A stretch of DNA of 64,000 nucleotides, from contig NW_027480532.1 of assembly GCF_051401765.1 (NCBI RefSeq), positions 1,178,001-1,242,000 on the forward strand, written 5' to 3'. Shown here in pieces: positions 11,934-24,488 of the stretch. The translations under genes and the position numbers were made by a program. Below the pieces are notes generated by a model. That model did not search any database and was not told where the DNA came from. It worked only from the letters and a program-made list of their open reading frames with translations. Every line of letters begins with the position of its first letter. The first letter of the stretch is position 1. The DNA comes from Calliopsis andreniformis. Lineage: Eukaryota; Arthropoda; Insecta; Hymenoptera; Andrenidae.

Positions 11934-13071
11934 TAGAATATTATCAATTCACAGTTTTCAATACACAGTACTCAATCTGCAATCTTCAAATTTCTATCCA
12001 CAAACATCCAATTCTCATCACTCAACCCTCAACACTCAGCCCCCAATCCTCAATCCTCAATCCTCAATCCGCAATACTCAACCCTCAACACTCAGTCCCC
12101 AATCCTCAATCTTCAATCCTCAATCCTCAATCCTCAATCCTGAATCCTCAATTCTCAATCCCCAAACTCCAATCCTCTATACTCAGTCTTCAATCCTCAA
12201 TCCTCAATCCTCAATCCTCATTCTTCAACCCTCAATCCTCAATCCTCAGTCCTCAATCCTCATTCTACAATCCTCAATACCCAATCCTCAATCATCAATC
12301 CTCAATACTCAATCCTCAATCTTCAATCCTCAATCCTCAATCCTCAATTCTCAATCCTCAATCCTCAATCTTCAATCCTCAATACTCAATCTTCAATCCT
12401 CTATCCCCAATCCTCAATCCTCAATCCTCATTCTCCAATCCTCAACACCCAATCCTCAATCTTCAATCCTCAATCCTCAATCCACAATTCTCAATCCTCA
12501 ATCCTCAATCCTCAGACCACAAACATCAATACTCAACCCTCAGTCCTCGTCCTCAATACACAACCCTCAACCCTCGATCCTCAACCTTCAATCATCAATA
12601 TTCAATCTTCAATCATCAATCCTCTATCCTCAATACTCAAACCTCAATCCTCAAAACTCAACTATCAATCCTCAATTCTCAATACTCAATAGAATATCCT
12701 GAATTCTCAGGATTCAATACTCAAACCTCAACCCTCAACCCTCAGCCCTCATTCTCAATCCTCAATCCTCAATCCTCAATCCTCAATATTCAATCCACAA
12801 TTCTCAATCTTCAATCCACAATCCTCAATCTTCAATCCTCAATTCTCAATCCTCAGTAATCAATCCTCAATCTTCAATACTCAATCGTCAATCCTAAGTC
12901 CTCAAATCTCAGTCCTCAATCCTCAATCCTCATTCTTCAATCCTCAATACCCAATCCTCAATCATCAATCCTCAATCCACAATCCTCAATCCTCAATACT
13001 CATTCTTCAATCCTCAACACCCAATGCTCAATCTACAATCCTCAATCCTCAATTCTCAGACCTCAATCCTC
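11934..13071 (+). repeat. Mosaic with landmark 11934 and palindromic variant 12690
   Basis: This is a second version of the 9.66-10.6 kb stretch. The landmark at 11934 contains an extra base: ACATCCAA is an 8-mer at 12004-12011 where other copies have ACATCAA. The interval to the next palindromic variant at 12690 is 756 bp, an exact multiple of 7, because the 8-mer cancels the one TCCTCG 6-mer near 12545. About 12030-12240 shares markers with 9760-9840 and 32090-32270. Confidence 0.75.
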
Positions 13072-14390
13072 AATCCTCAATCCTCAATACTCAATCTGCA
13101 ATCCTCAATCCTCAATCCTCAATCCTCAATCCTCAATCGTCGATCCTCAATCCCCAATCCTCAATCTTCAATCCTCAATCCTCAATCCCCAATCTTCAAT
13201 CCTCAATCCTCAATCTTCAATCCTCAATACTCAACCTTCAATCCTCAATTCTCAATACTCAATAGAATATCCTGAATTCTCAGGATTCAATACTCAAACC
13301 TCAACACGCAACCCTGATTCCTCAGTCCTCAATCCTCAATCGTCAATCTTCAATCCTCAATACTCAATCTTCAATCCTCCATCCTCAACCCTCAGTCGTC
13401 AATCCTCAATCCTCAATCGTCAGGCTTCAATCCTCAATACTTAGTCTTCAATCCTCAATCCTCAATCGTCATTCGTCATCCTCATTCTTCAATCCTCAAT
13501 ACCCAATCCTCAATCTTCAATCTTCAACCCTCAATCCTCAACTCTCAATCCTCAACCCTCAATCCACAGACCTCAAACCTCAATTCTCAACCCTCAGCCC
13601 TCATCCTCAAACCTCAATCCTCAATCTTCAATCCTCAATCCTCAATCCTCAATTCTCAATCCTCAATCGTCATTCGTCAATCCTCATTCTTCAATCCTCA
13701 ATACCCAATCCTCAATCTTCAATCTTTAACCCTGAATCCTCAACTCTCAATCCTCAATCGTCAATCCTCAGACCTCAAACCTCAATCCTCAACACTCAGC
13801 CCCCATCCTCAATCCTCAATCCTCAATCCTCAATCCTGAATCCTCAATCCTCATGCCTCAATCCTCAATCCTCAATCCTCAGTCATCAAACCTCAATCCT
13901 GAATCCTCAATCCTGAATCCTCAATCTTCAGACCTCAGACCTGAACAATCAGATGTCAATCCTCAATCCTCAATAGAATATCATCAATTCACAGTTTTCA
14001 ATACTCAATACTCAGTCTTCAATCCTCAATCCTCAATCCTCAATCCTCAATCCTCAATCGTCATTCGTCAATCCTCAATACTCAATCTTCAATCCTCAAT
14101 CCTCAATCCTCAATCCTCAAACCTCATTCTACAATCCTCAATACCCAATCCTCAATCTTCAATCCTCAATCCTCAATCCTCAATACTCAATCCTCAATCC
14201 TCAGTCCTCAGTCCTCAAACCTCAATCCTCAACCCTCAGCCCTCATCCTCAATCCTCAACCCTAAATTCTCAATCCTCAAACCTCAAACCTCAATCCTCA
14301 ACCGTCAGTCCTCGTCCTCAATCCTCAACCCTCAATCCTCAATCCTCAGTCCTCAATCTTCAATCCTCAAGACTCAATATTCAATCCTCA
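13072..14390 (+). repeat. Second copy of the 8.0-9.35 kb block
   Basis: The partner of 8020-9352. It carries a palindromic variant at 13263 and a truncated landmark at 13974. The copies differ by substitutions (for example GCCCCCATCC for GCCCTCATCC near 13800) and by two heptamers near 14200. The GAATTC palindrome is intact in both. Confidence 0.83.
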
Positions 14391-15748
14391 GTCCTCAATC
14401 CTCTATCCTGAATCCTCAAACCTCAATCCTCAACCGTCAGTCCTCGTCCTCAATACTCAACACTCAATCCTCAATCCTCAATCTTCAATCCCCAATACTC
14501 AATATTCAATCCTCAATCCTCTATCCTCAATCCTCAATCTTCAATCCTCAATCCTCAATCCTCAATCCTCAATCCTCAATCTTCAATCCTCAATACCCAA
14601 TCCTCAATCTTCAATCCTCAATCCTCAATCCTCAATACTCAAACCTCAATCCTCAACACTCAACTATCAATCCTCAATTCTCAATACTCAATAGAATATC
14701 CAGAATTCTCAGGATTCAATACTCAAACCTCAACCCTCAACCCTCAGCCCTCATTCTCAATCCTCAATCCTCAATCCACAATCCTCAATATTCAATCCAC
14801 GATTCTCAATCTTCAATCCTCAATCCTCAATCCTCAATCCTCAATTCTCAATCCTCAGCAATCAATCCTCAATCATCAATACTCAATCGTCAATCCTCAG
14901 TCCTCAATCCTCAATCCGCAATCCTCGTTCCTCAAACCTCAATCCTCAACCCTCAGTCTTCATACTCAATTCTCAATTCTCAATCCTCAATCCTCAATCC
15001 TCAATCTTCAATCCTCAATAATCAATCTCCAATCCTAGATACTCAATCCCCAATCCTCAATCCTTAGTCCTCAGCGTTCAATCCTCAACCCCAGTCCTCA
15101 ATCTTCAATCCTTAATGCTCTATCCCCAATCCTCAATCCTCAGTCCTCAATCCTCAGACCTCAAACATCAATACTCAACCCTCAGTCCTCGTCCTCAATA
15201 CACAACCATCAAACCTCAATCCTCAATATTCAATCATCGATATTCAATCTTAAGTCCTCAATCCTCAATCCTCAATCCTCAATCCTCAATCCTCAATGTT
15301 CAATCCGCAATACCCAATCCTCAATCTTCAATCCTCAATCCACAATCCTCAATCCTCAATCCTCATTCTTCAATCCTCAACACCCAATCCTCAATCTTCA
15401 ATCCTCAATCCTCAATTCTCAGACCTCAACCCTCAGTCTTCAATCCTCAATACTCAATCTGCAACGCTCAATCCTCAGTCCTCAATCCTCAATCCTCATT
15501 CTTCACTCCTCAATACCCAATCCTCAATCTTCAATACTCAATCCACAATCCTCAATCCTCAATCCTCATTCTTCAATCCTCAACACCCAAACCTCAATCT
15601 TCAATCCTCAATCCTCAATTCTCAGACCTCAATCCTCAATCTTCAATTCTCAATACTCAATCTTCAATCCTCAATCCTCAATCCTCATTCCTCAATCCTC
15701 ATTCTTCAATTCTCAACACCCAATCCTCAATCTTCAATCCTCAATCCT
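14391..15748 (+). repeat. Mosaic with palindromic variant 14692
   Basis: The palindromic variant at 14692 lies 718 bp after the truncated landmark at 13974, continuing the 0.7-kb rhythm of this part of the array. From about 14900 to 15140 there is a distinctive run (CTCCAATCCTAGATAC, CAACCCCAGTCC, ATGCTCTATCCCC) that also occurs at 10690-10830, 35370-35480 and 39340-39440. From about 15160 to 15748 the segment resembles 2880-3480. Confidence 0.7.
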
Positions 15749-16631
15749 CAATCCTCAATTGTCAATCCTCAGTCCTCAATCCTCAGACCTCAAACATAAA
15801 TACTCAACCCTCAGTCCTCGTCCTCAATCCACAACACTCAATCCTCGAGCCTCAATCGTCAAGACTCAATACTCAATCTTCAATCCTCCATTCTCAATCC
15901 TCAATCCTCAATCCTCAATCCTCAATCCTCAATCCTCCATCCTCAATCGTCAGGCTTCAATCCTCAATACCCAATCCTCAGTCTTCAATCTTCAATCCTC
16001 AGTCCTCAATTCTCAATCCTCAATCCTCAGTCCTCAGACCTCAAACCACAATCCGCAACACTCAGCCCTCATCCTCATTCCTCAATCCTCAATCGTCAAT
16101 CCTCAATCCTCAATCCTCAACCCTCAATCCTCAATGTTCAATCCTCAATACCCAACCCTCAGTCTTCAATCCTCAATCCTCAATCCTCAATCTTCAGTCC
16201 TCAATCCTCAGTCCTCAAACCTCAATTCTGAATCCGCAATCCTGAATCCTCAATCTTCAGCCCTCAGTCCTCAACAATCAGTTGATATTCCTCGATCCTC
16301 AGTAGAATATCCTCAATTCACAGCTTTCAATACTCAATACTCAATCTGCAATCCTCCAACCCTTATTCTTCAATCCTCAGTACCCAATCCTCAATCTTCA
16401 ATACTCAATCCTCAATCCTCAATTCTCTGTCCTCAATCCTCAATCCTCAATCCTCAGACCTGAAACATCAATATTCAACCCTCAGTCCTTGTCCTCAATC
16501 CACAAACCTCAATCCTCAACCCCCAATCCTCAGTCCTCAGTCCTCAAACCTCAACCCTCAACCCTCAGCCCTCATCCTCAATCCTCAATCCTCAATCTTC
16601 AATCCTCAATCCTCAATCCTCAATTCTCATT
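15749..16631 (+). repeat. Shortened copy of the 3.49/17.15 kb block
   Basis: This starts with the CAATTGTCAATCC marker at 15757, 1395 bp before the fuller copy at 17152. It follows that copy through the landmark at 16303, but an internal piece of 146 bp is missing from about 16357. After the junction it resumes at the CCCTTATTCTTC marker and ends in about 200 bp of mixed satellite with two 6-mer slips. Confidence 0.78.
16357..16361 (+). other. Junction of a 146-bp deletion at 5-bp microhomology
   Basis: The landmark here reads TCCTCCAACCCTTATTC. In the fuller copy the same two flanks are apart: CAACC at 17752-17756 is followed by TGTATCC, and a second CAACC at 17898-17902 is followed by CTTATTC. 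The distance is 146 bp, that is 21 heptamers less one base, so this deletion is out of register and leaves an 8-mer. Most other indels seen between copies in this window are whole heptamers, which makes this one unusual and favours end joining over in-register exchange. Confidence 0.8.
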
Positions 16632-18558
16632 CCTCAATCCTCAATCCTCAGACCTCAAACATCAATACTCAACCCTCAGTCCTCGTCCTCAATCCTCAAT
16701 CTTCAATCCTCAATCCTCAATCCTCAATTCTCAATCCTCAATCCTCAATCCTCAGACCTCAAACATCAATACTCAAACCTCAGTCCTCGTCCTCAATACA
16801 CAACCATCAAACCTTAATCCTCAATATTCAATCATCGATATTCAATCTTCAGTCCTCAATCCTCAATCCTCAATCCTCAATCCTCAATCCTCAATGTTCA
16901 ATCCGCAATACCCAATCCTCAATCTTCAATCCTCAATCCACAATCCTCAATCCTCAATCCTCATTCTTCAATCCTCAACACCCAATCCTCAATCTTCAAT
17001 CCTCAATCCTCAATTCTCAGACCTCAATCCTCAATCTTCAATTCTCAATACTCAATCTTCAATCCTCAATCCTCAATCCTCAATCCTCAATCCTCATTCT
17101 TCAATTCTCAACACCCAATCCTCAATCTTCAATCCTCAATCCTCAATCCTCAATTGTCAATCCTCAGTCCTCAATCCTCAGACCTCAAACATAAATACTC
17201 AACCCTCAGTCCTCGTCCTCAATCCACAACACTCAATCCTCGAGCCTCAATCGTCAAGACTCAATACTCAATCTTCAATCCTCCATTCTCAATCCTCAAT
17301 CCTCAATCCTCAATCCTCAATCCTCAATCCTCCATCCTCAATCGTCAGGCTTCAATCCTCAATACCCAATCCTCAGTCTTCAATCTTCAATCCTCAGTCC
17401 TCAATTCTCAATCCACAATCCTCAGTCCTCAGACCTCAAACCACAATCCGCAACCCTCAGCCCTCATCCGCATTCCTCAATCCTCAATCGTCAATCATCA
17501 ATCCTCAATCCTCAACCCTCAATCCTCAATGTTCAATCCTCAATACCCAACCCTCAGTCTTCAATCCTCAATCCTCAATCCTCAATCTTCAGTCCTCAAT
17601 CCTCAGTCCTCAAACCTCAATTCTGAATCCTCAATCCTGAATCCTCAATCTTCAGCCCTCAGTCCTCAACAATCAGTTGATATTCCTCGATCCTCAGTAG
17701 AATATCCTCAATTCACAGCTTTCAGTACTCAATACTCAATCTGCAATCCTCCAACCTGTATCCACAAACATCAATTTTCACCACTCAACCCTCAGCACTC
17801 ATTCCTCAACGTTCAATCCTCAATCCTCAATTCTCAATCTTCGATCCTCAATACTGAATCTTCAATCCTCAACTCTCAATCCTCAATCCTCAATCCTCAA
17901 CCCTTATTCTTCAATCCTCAGTACCCAATCCTCAATCTTCAATCCTCAATCCTCAATCCTCAATTCGCAATCCTCAATCCTCAATCCTCAATCCTCAGAC
18001 CTGAAACATCAATATTCAACCCTCAGTCCTCGTCCTCAATCCACAAACCTCAATCCTCAATCCTCAATCTTCAATCATCAATATTCAATCTTCAATCCTC
18101 AATCCTCAATCCTCAATCCTCAATCCTCAATCCTCAATCTTCAATTCTCAATACTTAGTCTTCAATACTCAATCCTCAATACTCAAACCTCAATCCTCAA
18201 TCTTCAATCCTCAATACCCAATCCTTAATCTTCAATCCTCAAACATCAATCCTCAGTTCGCAATCCTCAATCCTCAATCCTCTGACCTCAGGCATCAATA
18301 CTCAACCCTCAGTCCTCGTCCTCAATCCACAACCCTCAATCCTCAATCCTCAACCTTCATTCATCAATATTCAACCTTCTATCCTCAATCCTCAACCCTC
18401 AATCTTCAATCCTCAATCTTCAATACTCAATCTGCAATACTCAATCCTCAATCCTCAATCCTCAATCCTCATTCTTCAATCCTGAATACCCAATCCTCAA
18501 TTCTCAATCCTCAATCCTCAATCCTCAGTCCTCAATACTCAACAATCAGTCCTCAATT
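16632..18558 (+). repeat. Copy of 2.77-4.9 kb, with second-subfamily landmark at 17698
   Basis: Bases 17152 onward match 3493 onward at offset 13659; before that the offset is 13862 because this copy lacks the 203-bp extra piece. It carries register-slip motifs near 16685, 16792 and 17215, and the CATTCATCAATATTC marker near 18357. The right end runs without a break into the first copy of the 5918-bp duplication. Confidence 0.8.
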
Positions 18559-21500
18559 CTCAATACTCAATCCTCAAGCCTCAATCTTCAATCCTCAATG
18601 CTCAATCTTCAATCCTCAATCCTCAATCCTCAATCTTCAATGCTCAATCCTCAATCCTCAATCCTCAATCCTCAACCCTCAATCTTCAATACTCCATCCT
18701 CAATCGTCGATCCTCAATCCCCAATCCTCAATCTTCAATCCTCAATCCTCAATCCTCAATCCTCAATCCTCAATCCTCAACACTCAATCTTCAATTCTCA
18801 ATACTCAGTCTTCAATACTCAATCCTTAATACTCAAACCTCAATCCTCAATCTTCAATCCTCAATACCCAATCCTCAATCTTCAATCCTCAATACCCAAT
18901 CCTCAATCTTCAATCCTCAAACTTCAATGCTCAGTTCGCAACCCTCAATCCTCAATCCTCAATCCTCAATCCTCAATGTTGAATCCGCAATACCCAATCC
19001 TCAATCTTCAATCCTCAATCCTCAATCCTCAACCCTCAATCCTCAATAATCAATCCTCAATCCTCAGTCCCCAAACCTCAAACCTCAATCTTCAATCCTC
19101 AATACTCAATCTTCAATCCTCAAAACACAGTCCTCAATCTTCAATCCTCAATCCTCAATCCTCAATTCTCAATCCTGAATCCTCAATCCTCAGACCTCAA
19201 ACATCAATACTCAACCCTCAGTCCTCGTCCTCAATTCACAACAATCAATCCTCAATCCTCATTCTTCAATCATCAATATTCAATCTTCAGTCCTCAATCC
19301 TCAATCCTCAATCCTCAATCCTCAATCCTCAATGTTGAATTCGCAATACCCAATCCTCAATCTTCAATCCTCAATCCTCAATCCTCAACCCTCAATCCTC
19401 AATAATCAATCCTCAATCCTCAATCCTCAAACCTCAAACCTCAATCTTCAATCCTCAATACTCAATCTTCAATCCTCAATACTCAATCTTCAATCCTCCG
19501 TCCTCAATCCTCAACCCTCAATCCTCAATCCTCAATCGTCAGTCTTCAATCCTCAATACTCAATCTTCAATCCTCAATCCTCAATCCTCATTCCTCAATC
19601 CTCATTCTTCAATCCTCAAAACCCAATCCTCAATCTTCAATCCTCAATCCTCAATCCTCAATTCTCAATCCTCAATCCTCAGTCCTAAGTCCTCAAATCT
19701 CAATCCTCAACCCTGAGCCCTCATCCTCAATCCTCATTCCTCAATCTTCAACCCTCAATCCTCAATCCTCAAGCATCAACCCTCAATCCTCAATCCTCAG
19801 TCCTCAAACCTCAATTCTGAATCTTCAATCTTCAGACCTCAGACCTCAACAATCAGATGTCAATCCTGAATCCTTAATAGAATATCATCAATTCACAGTT
19901 TTCAATACCCAATACTCAATCTGCAATCTTCAAATCTCTATTCACAAACATCAATTCTCATCACTCAACGCTCAACACTCAGTCCGCAATCCTCAACCTT
20001 CAATCCTCAATCCTCAATACTCAATCCTCAATCTTCAATCGTCAATACTCAATCTTCAATCCTCAATCCTCAATCCGCAACCCTCAATGCTCAATCCTCA
20101 ATCCTCAATCCTCAAACCTCAATCCTCAATCCTCAATCGTCAGGCTTCAATCCTCAATACTCAATCTTCAATCCTCAATCCTCAATCGTCATTCGTCAAT
20201 CCTCATTCTTCAATCCTCAATACCCGATCCTCAATCTTCAATCTTCAACCCTCAATCCTCAACTCTCAATCCTCAACCCTCAATCCTCAGACCTCAAACC
20301 TCAATCCTCAACCCTCAGCCCTCATCCTCAATCCTCAATCCTCAATCTTCAATCCTCAATCCTCAATCCTCATGCCTCAATCCAAAATCCTCAATCCTCA
20401 GTCACCAAACCTCAATCCTGAATCCCCAATCCTGAATTCTCAATCTTCAGACCTCAGACCTGAACAATCAGATGTCAATCCTCAATCTTCAATAGAATAT
20501 CATCAATTCACAGTTTTCAATACTCAATACTCGATCTTCAATCCTCAATCCTCAATCCTCAATCCTCAACCCTCAATCCTAAATCGTCAGTCTTCAATCC
20601 TCAGTACTCAATCTTCAATCGTCAATCCTCAATCCTCAATCCTCAAACCTCATTCTACAATCCTCAATACCCAATCCTCAATCTTCAATCCTCAATCCTC
20701 AATCCTCAATACTCAATCCTCAATCCTCAGTCCTCAGTCCTCAAACCTCAATCCTCAACCCTCAGCCCTCATCCTCAATCCTCAATCCTAAATGCTCAAT
20801 CCTCAAACCTCAAACCTCAATCCTCAACCGTCAGTCCTCGTCCTCAATCCTCAACCCTCAATCCTCAATCCTCAGTCCTCAATCTTCAATCCTCAATACT
20901 CAATATTCAATCCTCAATCCTCAATCCTCAATCCTCAATCCTCAGTTTTCAATCCTCAATCCTCAATCCTCAATCCTCAATCCTCATTCTTCAATACTCA
21001 ATACCCAATCCTCAGTCTTCAATCCTCAATCCTCAATCCTCAATTCTCAATCCCCAATCCTCAGTCCTCAGTCCTCAAACCTCAACCCTCAACCCTCAGC
21101 CATCATCCTCAATTCTCAATCCTCAATCCTCAATCCTCAATCTTCAATCCTCAATACTCAATCTTCAGTAATCGATCCTCAATTCTCAATCCTCAATACT
21201 CAATCCTCGATCGTCAACCCTCAATACCCAATCCTCTATCTTCAATCCTCAATCCTCAATCCTCAATCCTCAATCCTCAATCCTCAATCCTCAATCTCCA
21301 ATCCCCAATAATCAATCTTCAATCCTCAATCCTCAATCCTCAATCCTGAATCCTCAATTCTCAATCCCCAATCTCCAATCCTCAATACTCAGTCTTCAAT
21401 CCTCAATCGTCAATCCTCAATCCTCATTCTTCAACCCTCAATACCCATTCCTCAATCTTCAATCCTCAATCCTCAATCCTCAATTCTCAATCCTCAATCC

Positions 21501-24476
21501 TCAATCCTCAGACCTCAAACATCAATACTCAACCCTCAGTCCTCGTCCTGAATCCACAACCATCAATCCTCAATCCTCAATCTTCAATCATCAATATTCA
21601 ATCTTCAGTCCTCAATCCTCAATCCTCAATACTCAATCCTCAATCCTCAATGCTCAATCCGCAATACCCAATCCTCAATCTTCAATACTCAATCCTCAAT
21701 CCTCAAACTTCAATCCTCGATCCTCAATCCTCAATCCTCAGTCCTCAAAAGTCAAACCTGAATCCTCAACCCTGAATCCTCAAACTTCGGAACTCAGTCC
21801 TCTACAATCAGTTGTCAATTCTCAATCCTCAATAGAATATAATCAATTCTCAGTTTTCAATACTCAATACTCAATCTGCAATCTTCAAATCTCTATCCAC
21901 AAACATCAATTCTCATCATTCAACCGTCAACACTCAGTCCCCAATCCTCAATCTTCAACACTCAATCCTCAATCCTCAATCCTCAATCGCCAATCCTCAG
22001 GCCTCATCCTCAATCCTCAATCCTCAATCTTCAATCCTCAATCCTCAATCCTCATGCCTCAATCCTCAATCCTCAATCCTCAGTCATCAAACCTCAATCC
22101 TCAATCCTCATTCTTCAACCCTCAACACCCAATCCTCAATCTTCAATCCTCAATCCTCAATTCTCAGAACTCAACCCTCAATCTTCAATCCTCAATACTC
22201 AATCTGCAACCCTCAATCCTCAGTCCTCAATCCTCAATCCTCATTCTTCAATCCTCAATACCCAATCCTCAATCTTCAATCCTCAATCCACAATCCTCAA
22301 TCCTCAATCCTCACTCTTCAATCCTCAACACCCAATCCTCAATCTTCAATCCTCAATCCTCAATTCTCAGACCACAATCCTCAATCTTCAATCCTCAATA
22401 CTCAATCTTCAATCCTCAATACTCAATCCTCAATCCTCAATCTTCAATCCTCAATACTCAATCTTCAATAATCAATCCTCAATTCTCAATCCTCAATACC
22501 CAATCCTCAATCTTCAATGTTCAATCATCAATACTCAGTCTTCAATCCTCAATCCTCAATCCTCAATCCCCAATCCTCATTCTTCAATCCTCAATACACA
22601 ATCCTCAATGTTCAATCCTCAATCCTCAGTCCTCAATCCTCAATCCTCAGGCCTCAAACATCAATACTCAACCCTCAGTCCTCGTCGTCAATCCACAACA
22701 ATCAATCCTCAATCCTCATTCTTCAATTATCAATATTCAATCTTCAGTCCTCAATCCTCAATCCTCAATCCTCAATCCTCAATGTTCAATCCGCAATACC
22801 CAATCCTCAATCTTCAATCCTCAATCCACAATCCTCAATCCTCAATCCTCATTCTTCAATCCTCAACACCCAATCCTCAATCTTCAATCCTCAATCCTCA
22901 ATCCTCAGACCTCAACCCTCAATCTTCAATCCTCAATACTCAATCTGCAACGCTCAATACTCAGTCCTCAATCCTCAATCCTCATTCTTCAATCCTCAAT
23001 CCTCATTCTTCAATTCTCAGCACCCAATCCTCAATCTTCAATCCTCAATCCTCAATTCTCAGAACTCAACCCTCAATCTTCAATCCTCAATACTCAATCT
23101 GCAACCCTCAATCCTCAATCCTCAGTCCTCAATCATCAATCTTCAATCCTCAATACTCAGTCTTCAATCCTCAATCCTCAATCCTCAATCCTCAATCCTC
23201 ATTCTCCAATCCTCAATCCTCAGTCCTCAAACCTCAATTCTGAATCCTCAACCCTGCATCCTCAATCTTCAGCCCTCAGTCCTCAACAATCGGTTGTCAA
23301 TCCTCAATCCCCAATAGAATATCCTCAATTCACAGTTTTCAGTACTCAATACTCAATCTGCCATCTTCAAATCTCTATCCACAAACATCAATTCTCATCA
23401 CTCAACCCTGAACGCTCAGTCCTCAATGTTCAATCCTCAATCCTCAATTCTCAATCTTCAATCCTCAATACTGAACTTTCAATCCTCAATCCTCAATCCT
23501 CAATCCTCAATCCTCAATCCTCAATCCTCAATTCTCAATCTTCAATCCTCAATACTCAATCTGCAATCCTCAATCCTCAATCCCCAATCCTCAATCCTCA
23601 TTCTTCAATCCTCAATACCCGATCCTCAATCTTCAATTCTCAATCCTCAACTCTCAATTCTCAATCCTCAATCCTCAGACCTCAATCATCAACATTCAAC
23701 CCTCAGTCCTCGTCCTGAATACACAACCCTCAATCCTCAAACCTCAATCTTCAATCATCAATATTCAATCTTCAATCCTCAATCCTCAATCCTCAATCCT
23801 CAATCCTCAATCCTCAACCTTGAGTCCTCAATACTCAAGCTTCAATCCTCAATCCTCAATCCTCAATTGTCAATCCTCAATTGTCAATCCTCAATCTTCA
23901 ATCCTCAATACACAATCTTCAATCCTCAATCCTCAATCCTCAATCCTCAATCCTCAATCCTCATTCTTCAATCCTCAATACCCAATCCACAATCTTAAAT
24001 CCTCAATCCTCAATTCGCAATCGTCAATCCTCAATCCTCAGGCCTCAAGTATCAATACTCAACCCTCAGTCCTCGTCCTCAATCCACGACCTTAAATCCT
24101 CAATCCTCAATCTTCATTCATCAATATGCAACATTCAATCCTCAATCCTCAATCCTCAATCCTCAATCCTCAATCCTCAATGTTCAATCCTCAATACCCA
24201 ATCCTCAGTCTTCAATCCTCAATCCTCAATGCCGAATCCTCAATCCTCAATCCTCAATCCTCAATCCTCAATGTTCAATCCTCAATACCCAATCCTGCGT
24301 CTTCAATCCTCAATCCTCAATCCTGAATCCTCAATCCTCAATCCTCAATCCTCAGTCCTCAAACCTCAATCCTGAATCCTCAATCCTGAATCCTCAATCT
24401 TCAGCCATCAGTCCTCAACAATCAGTGGTCAACCCTCAATCCTCAATAGAATATCATGAATTCACAGTTTTCAATA
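18559..24476 (+). repeat. 5918-bp tandem duplication, copy 1
   Basis: All landmarks and open frames recur exactly 5918 bp downstream: landmarks 19878, 20493, 21833 and 23315 pair with 25796, 26411, 27751 and 29233. The unit contains eleven 6-mers (near 19222, 19718, 20319, 20766, 20835, 21100, 21540, 22001, 22679, 23707, 24070), and 847 x 7 - 11 = 5918. I found two substitutions between copies: T18805 against C24723 and C18943 against A24861. The copy ends inside a landmark (24447), which is thereby truncated. Confidence 0.93.
20305..20335 (+). repeat. Register-slip motif, CCCTCA type (exemplar)
   Basis: CCCTCAG is followed by the 6-mer CCCTCA and then TCCTCAA. It is usually preceded by AAACCTCAATCCTCAACC. 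Other examples are near 740, 2373, 8544, 11003, 13599, 14235, 19718, 35797, 43775, 52533 and 60317. Variants are ACCTCA (37720), CCATCA (21100, 35108), GCCTCA (22001) and TCCTCA before TACTCAA (43290). It shifts phase by one base, like the TCCTCG type. Confidence 0.82.
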
Positions 24477-24488
24477 CTCAATACTCAA
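24477..24488 (+). other. Tandem-duplication junction with 12-bp microhomology
   Basis: CTCAATACTCAA occurs at the start of copy 1 (18559-18570), at the junction (24477-24488) and at the end of copy 2 (30395-30406). Upstream of it the junction matches the right edge (landmark sequence) and downstream it matches the left edge (CAATCCTCAAGCC). This is the signature of unequal exchange or template switching between short matching heptamer variants at different positions. Confidence 0.87.
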
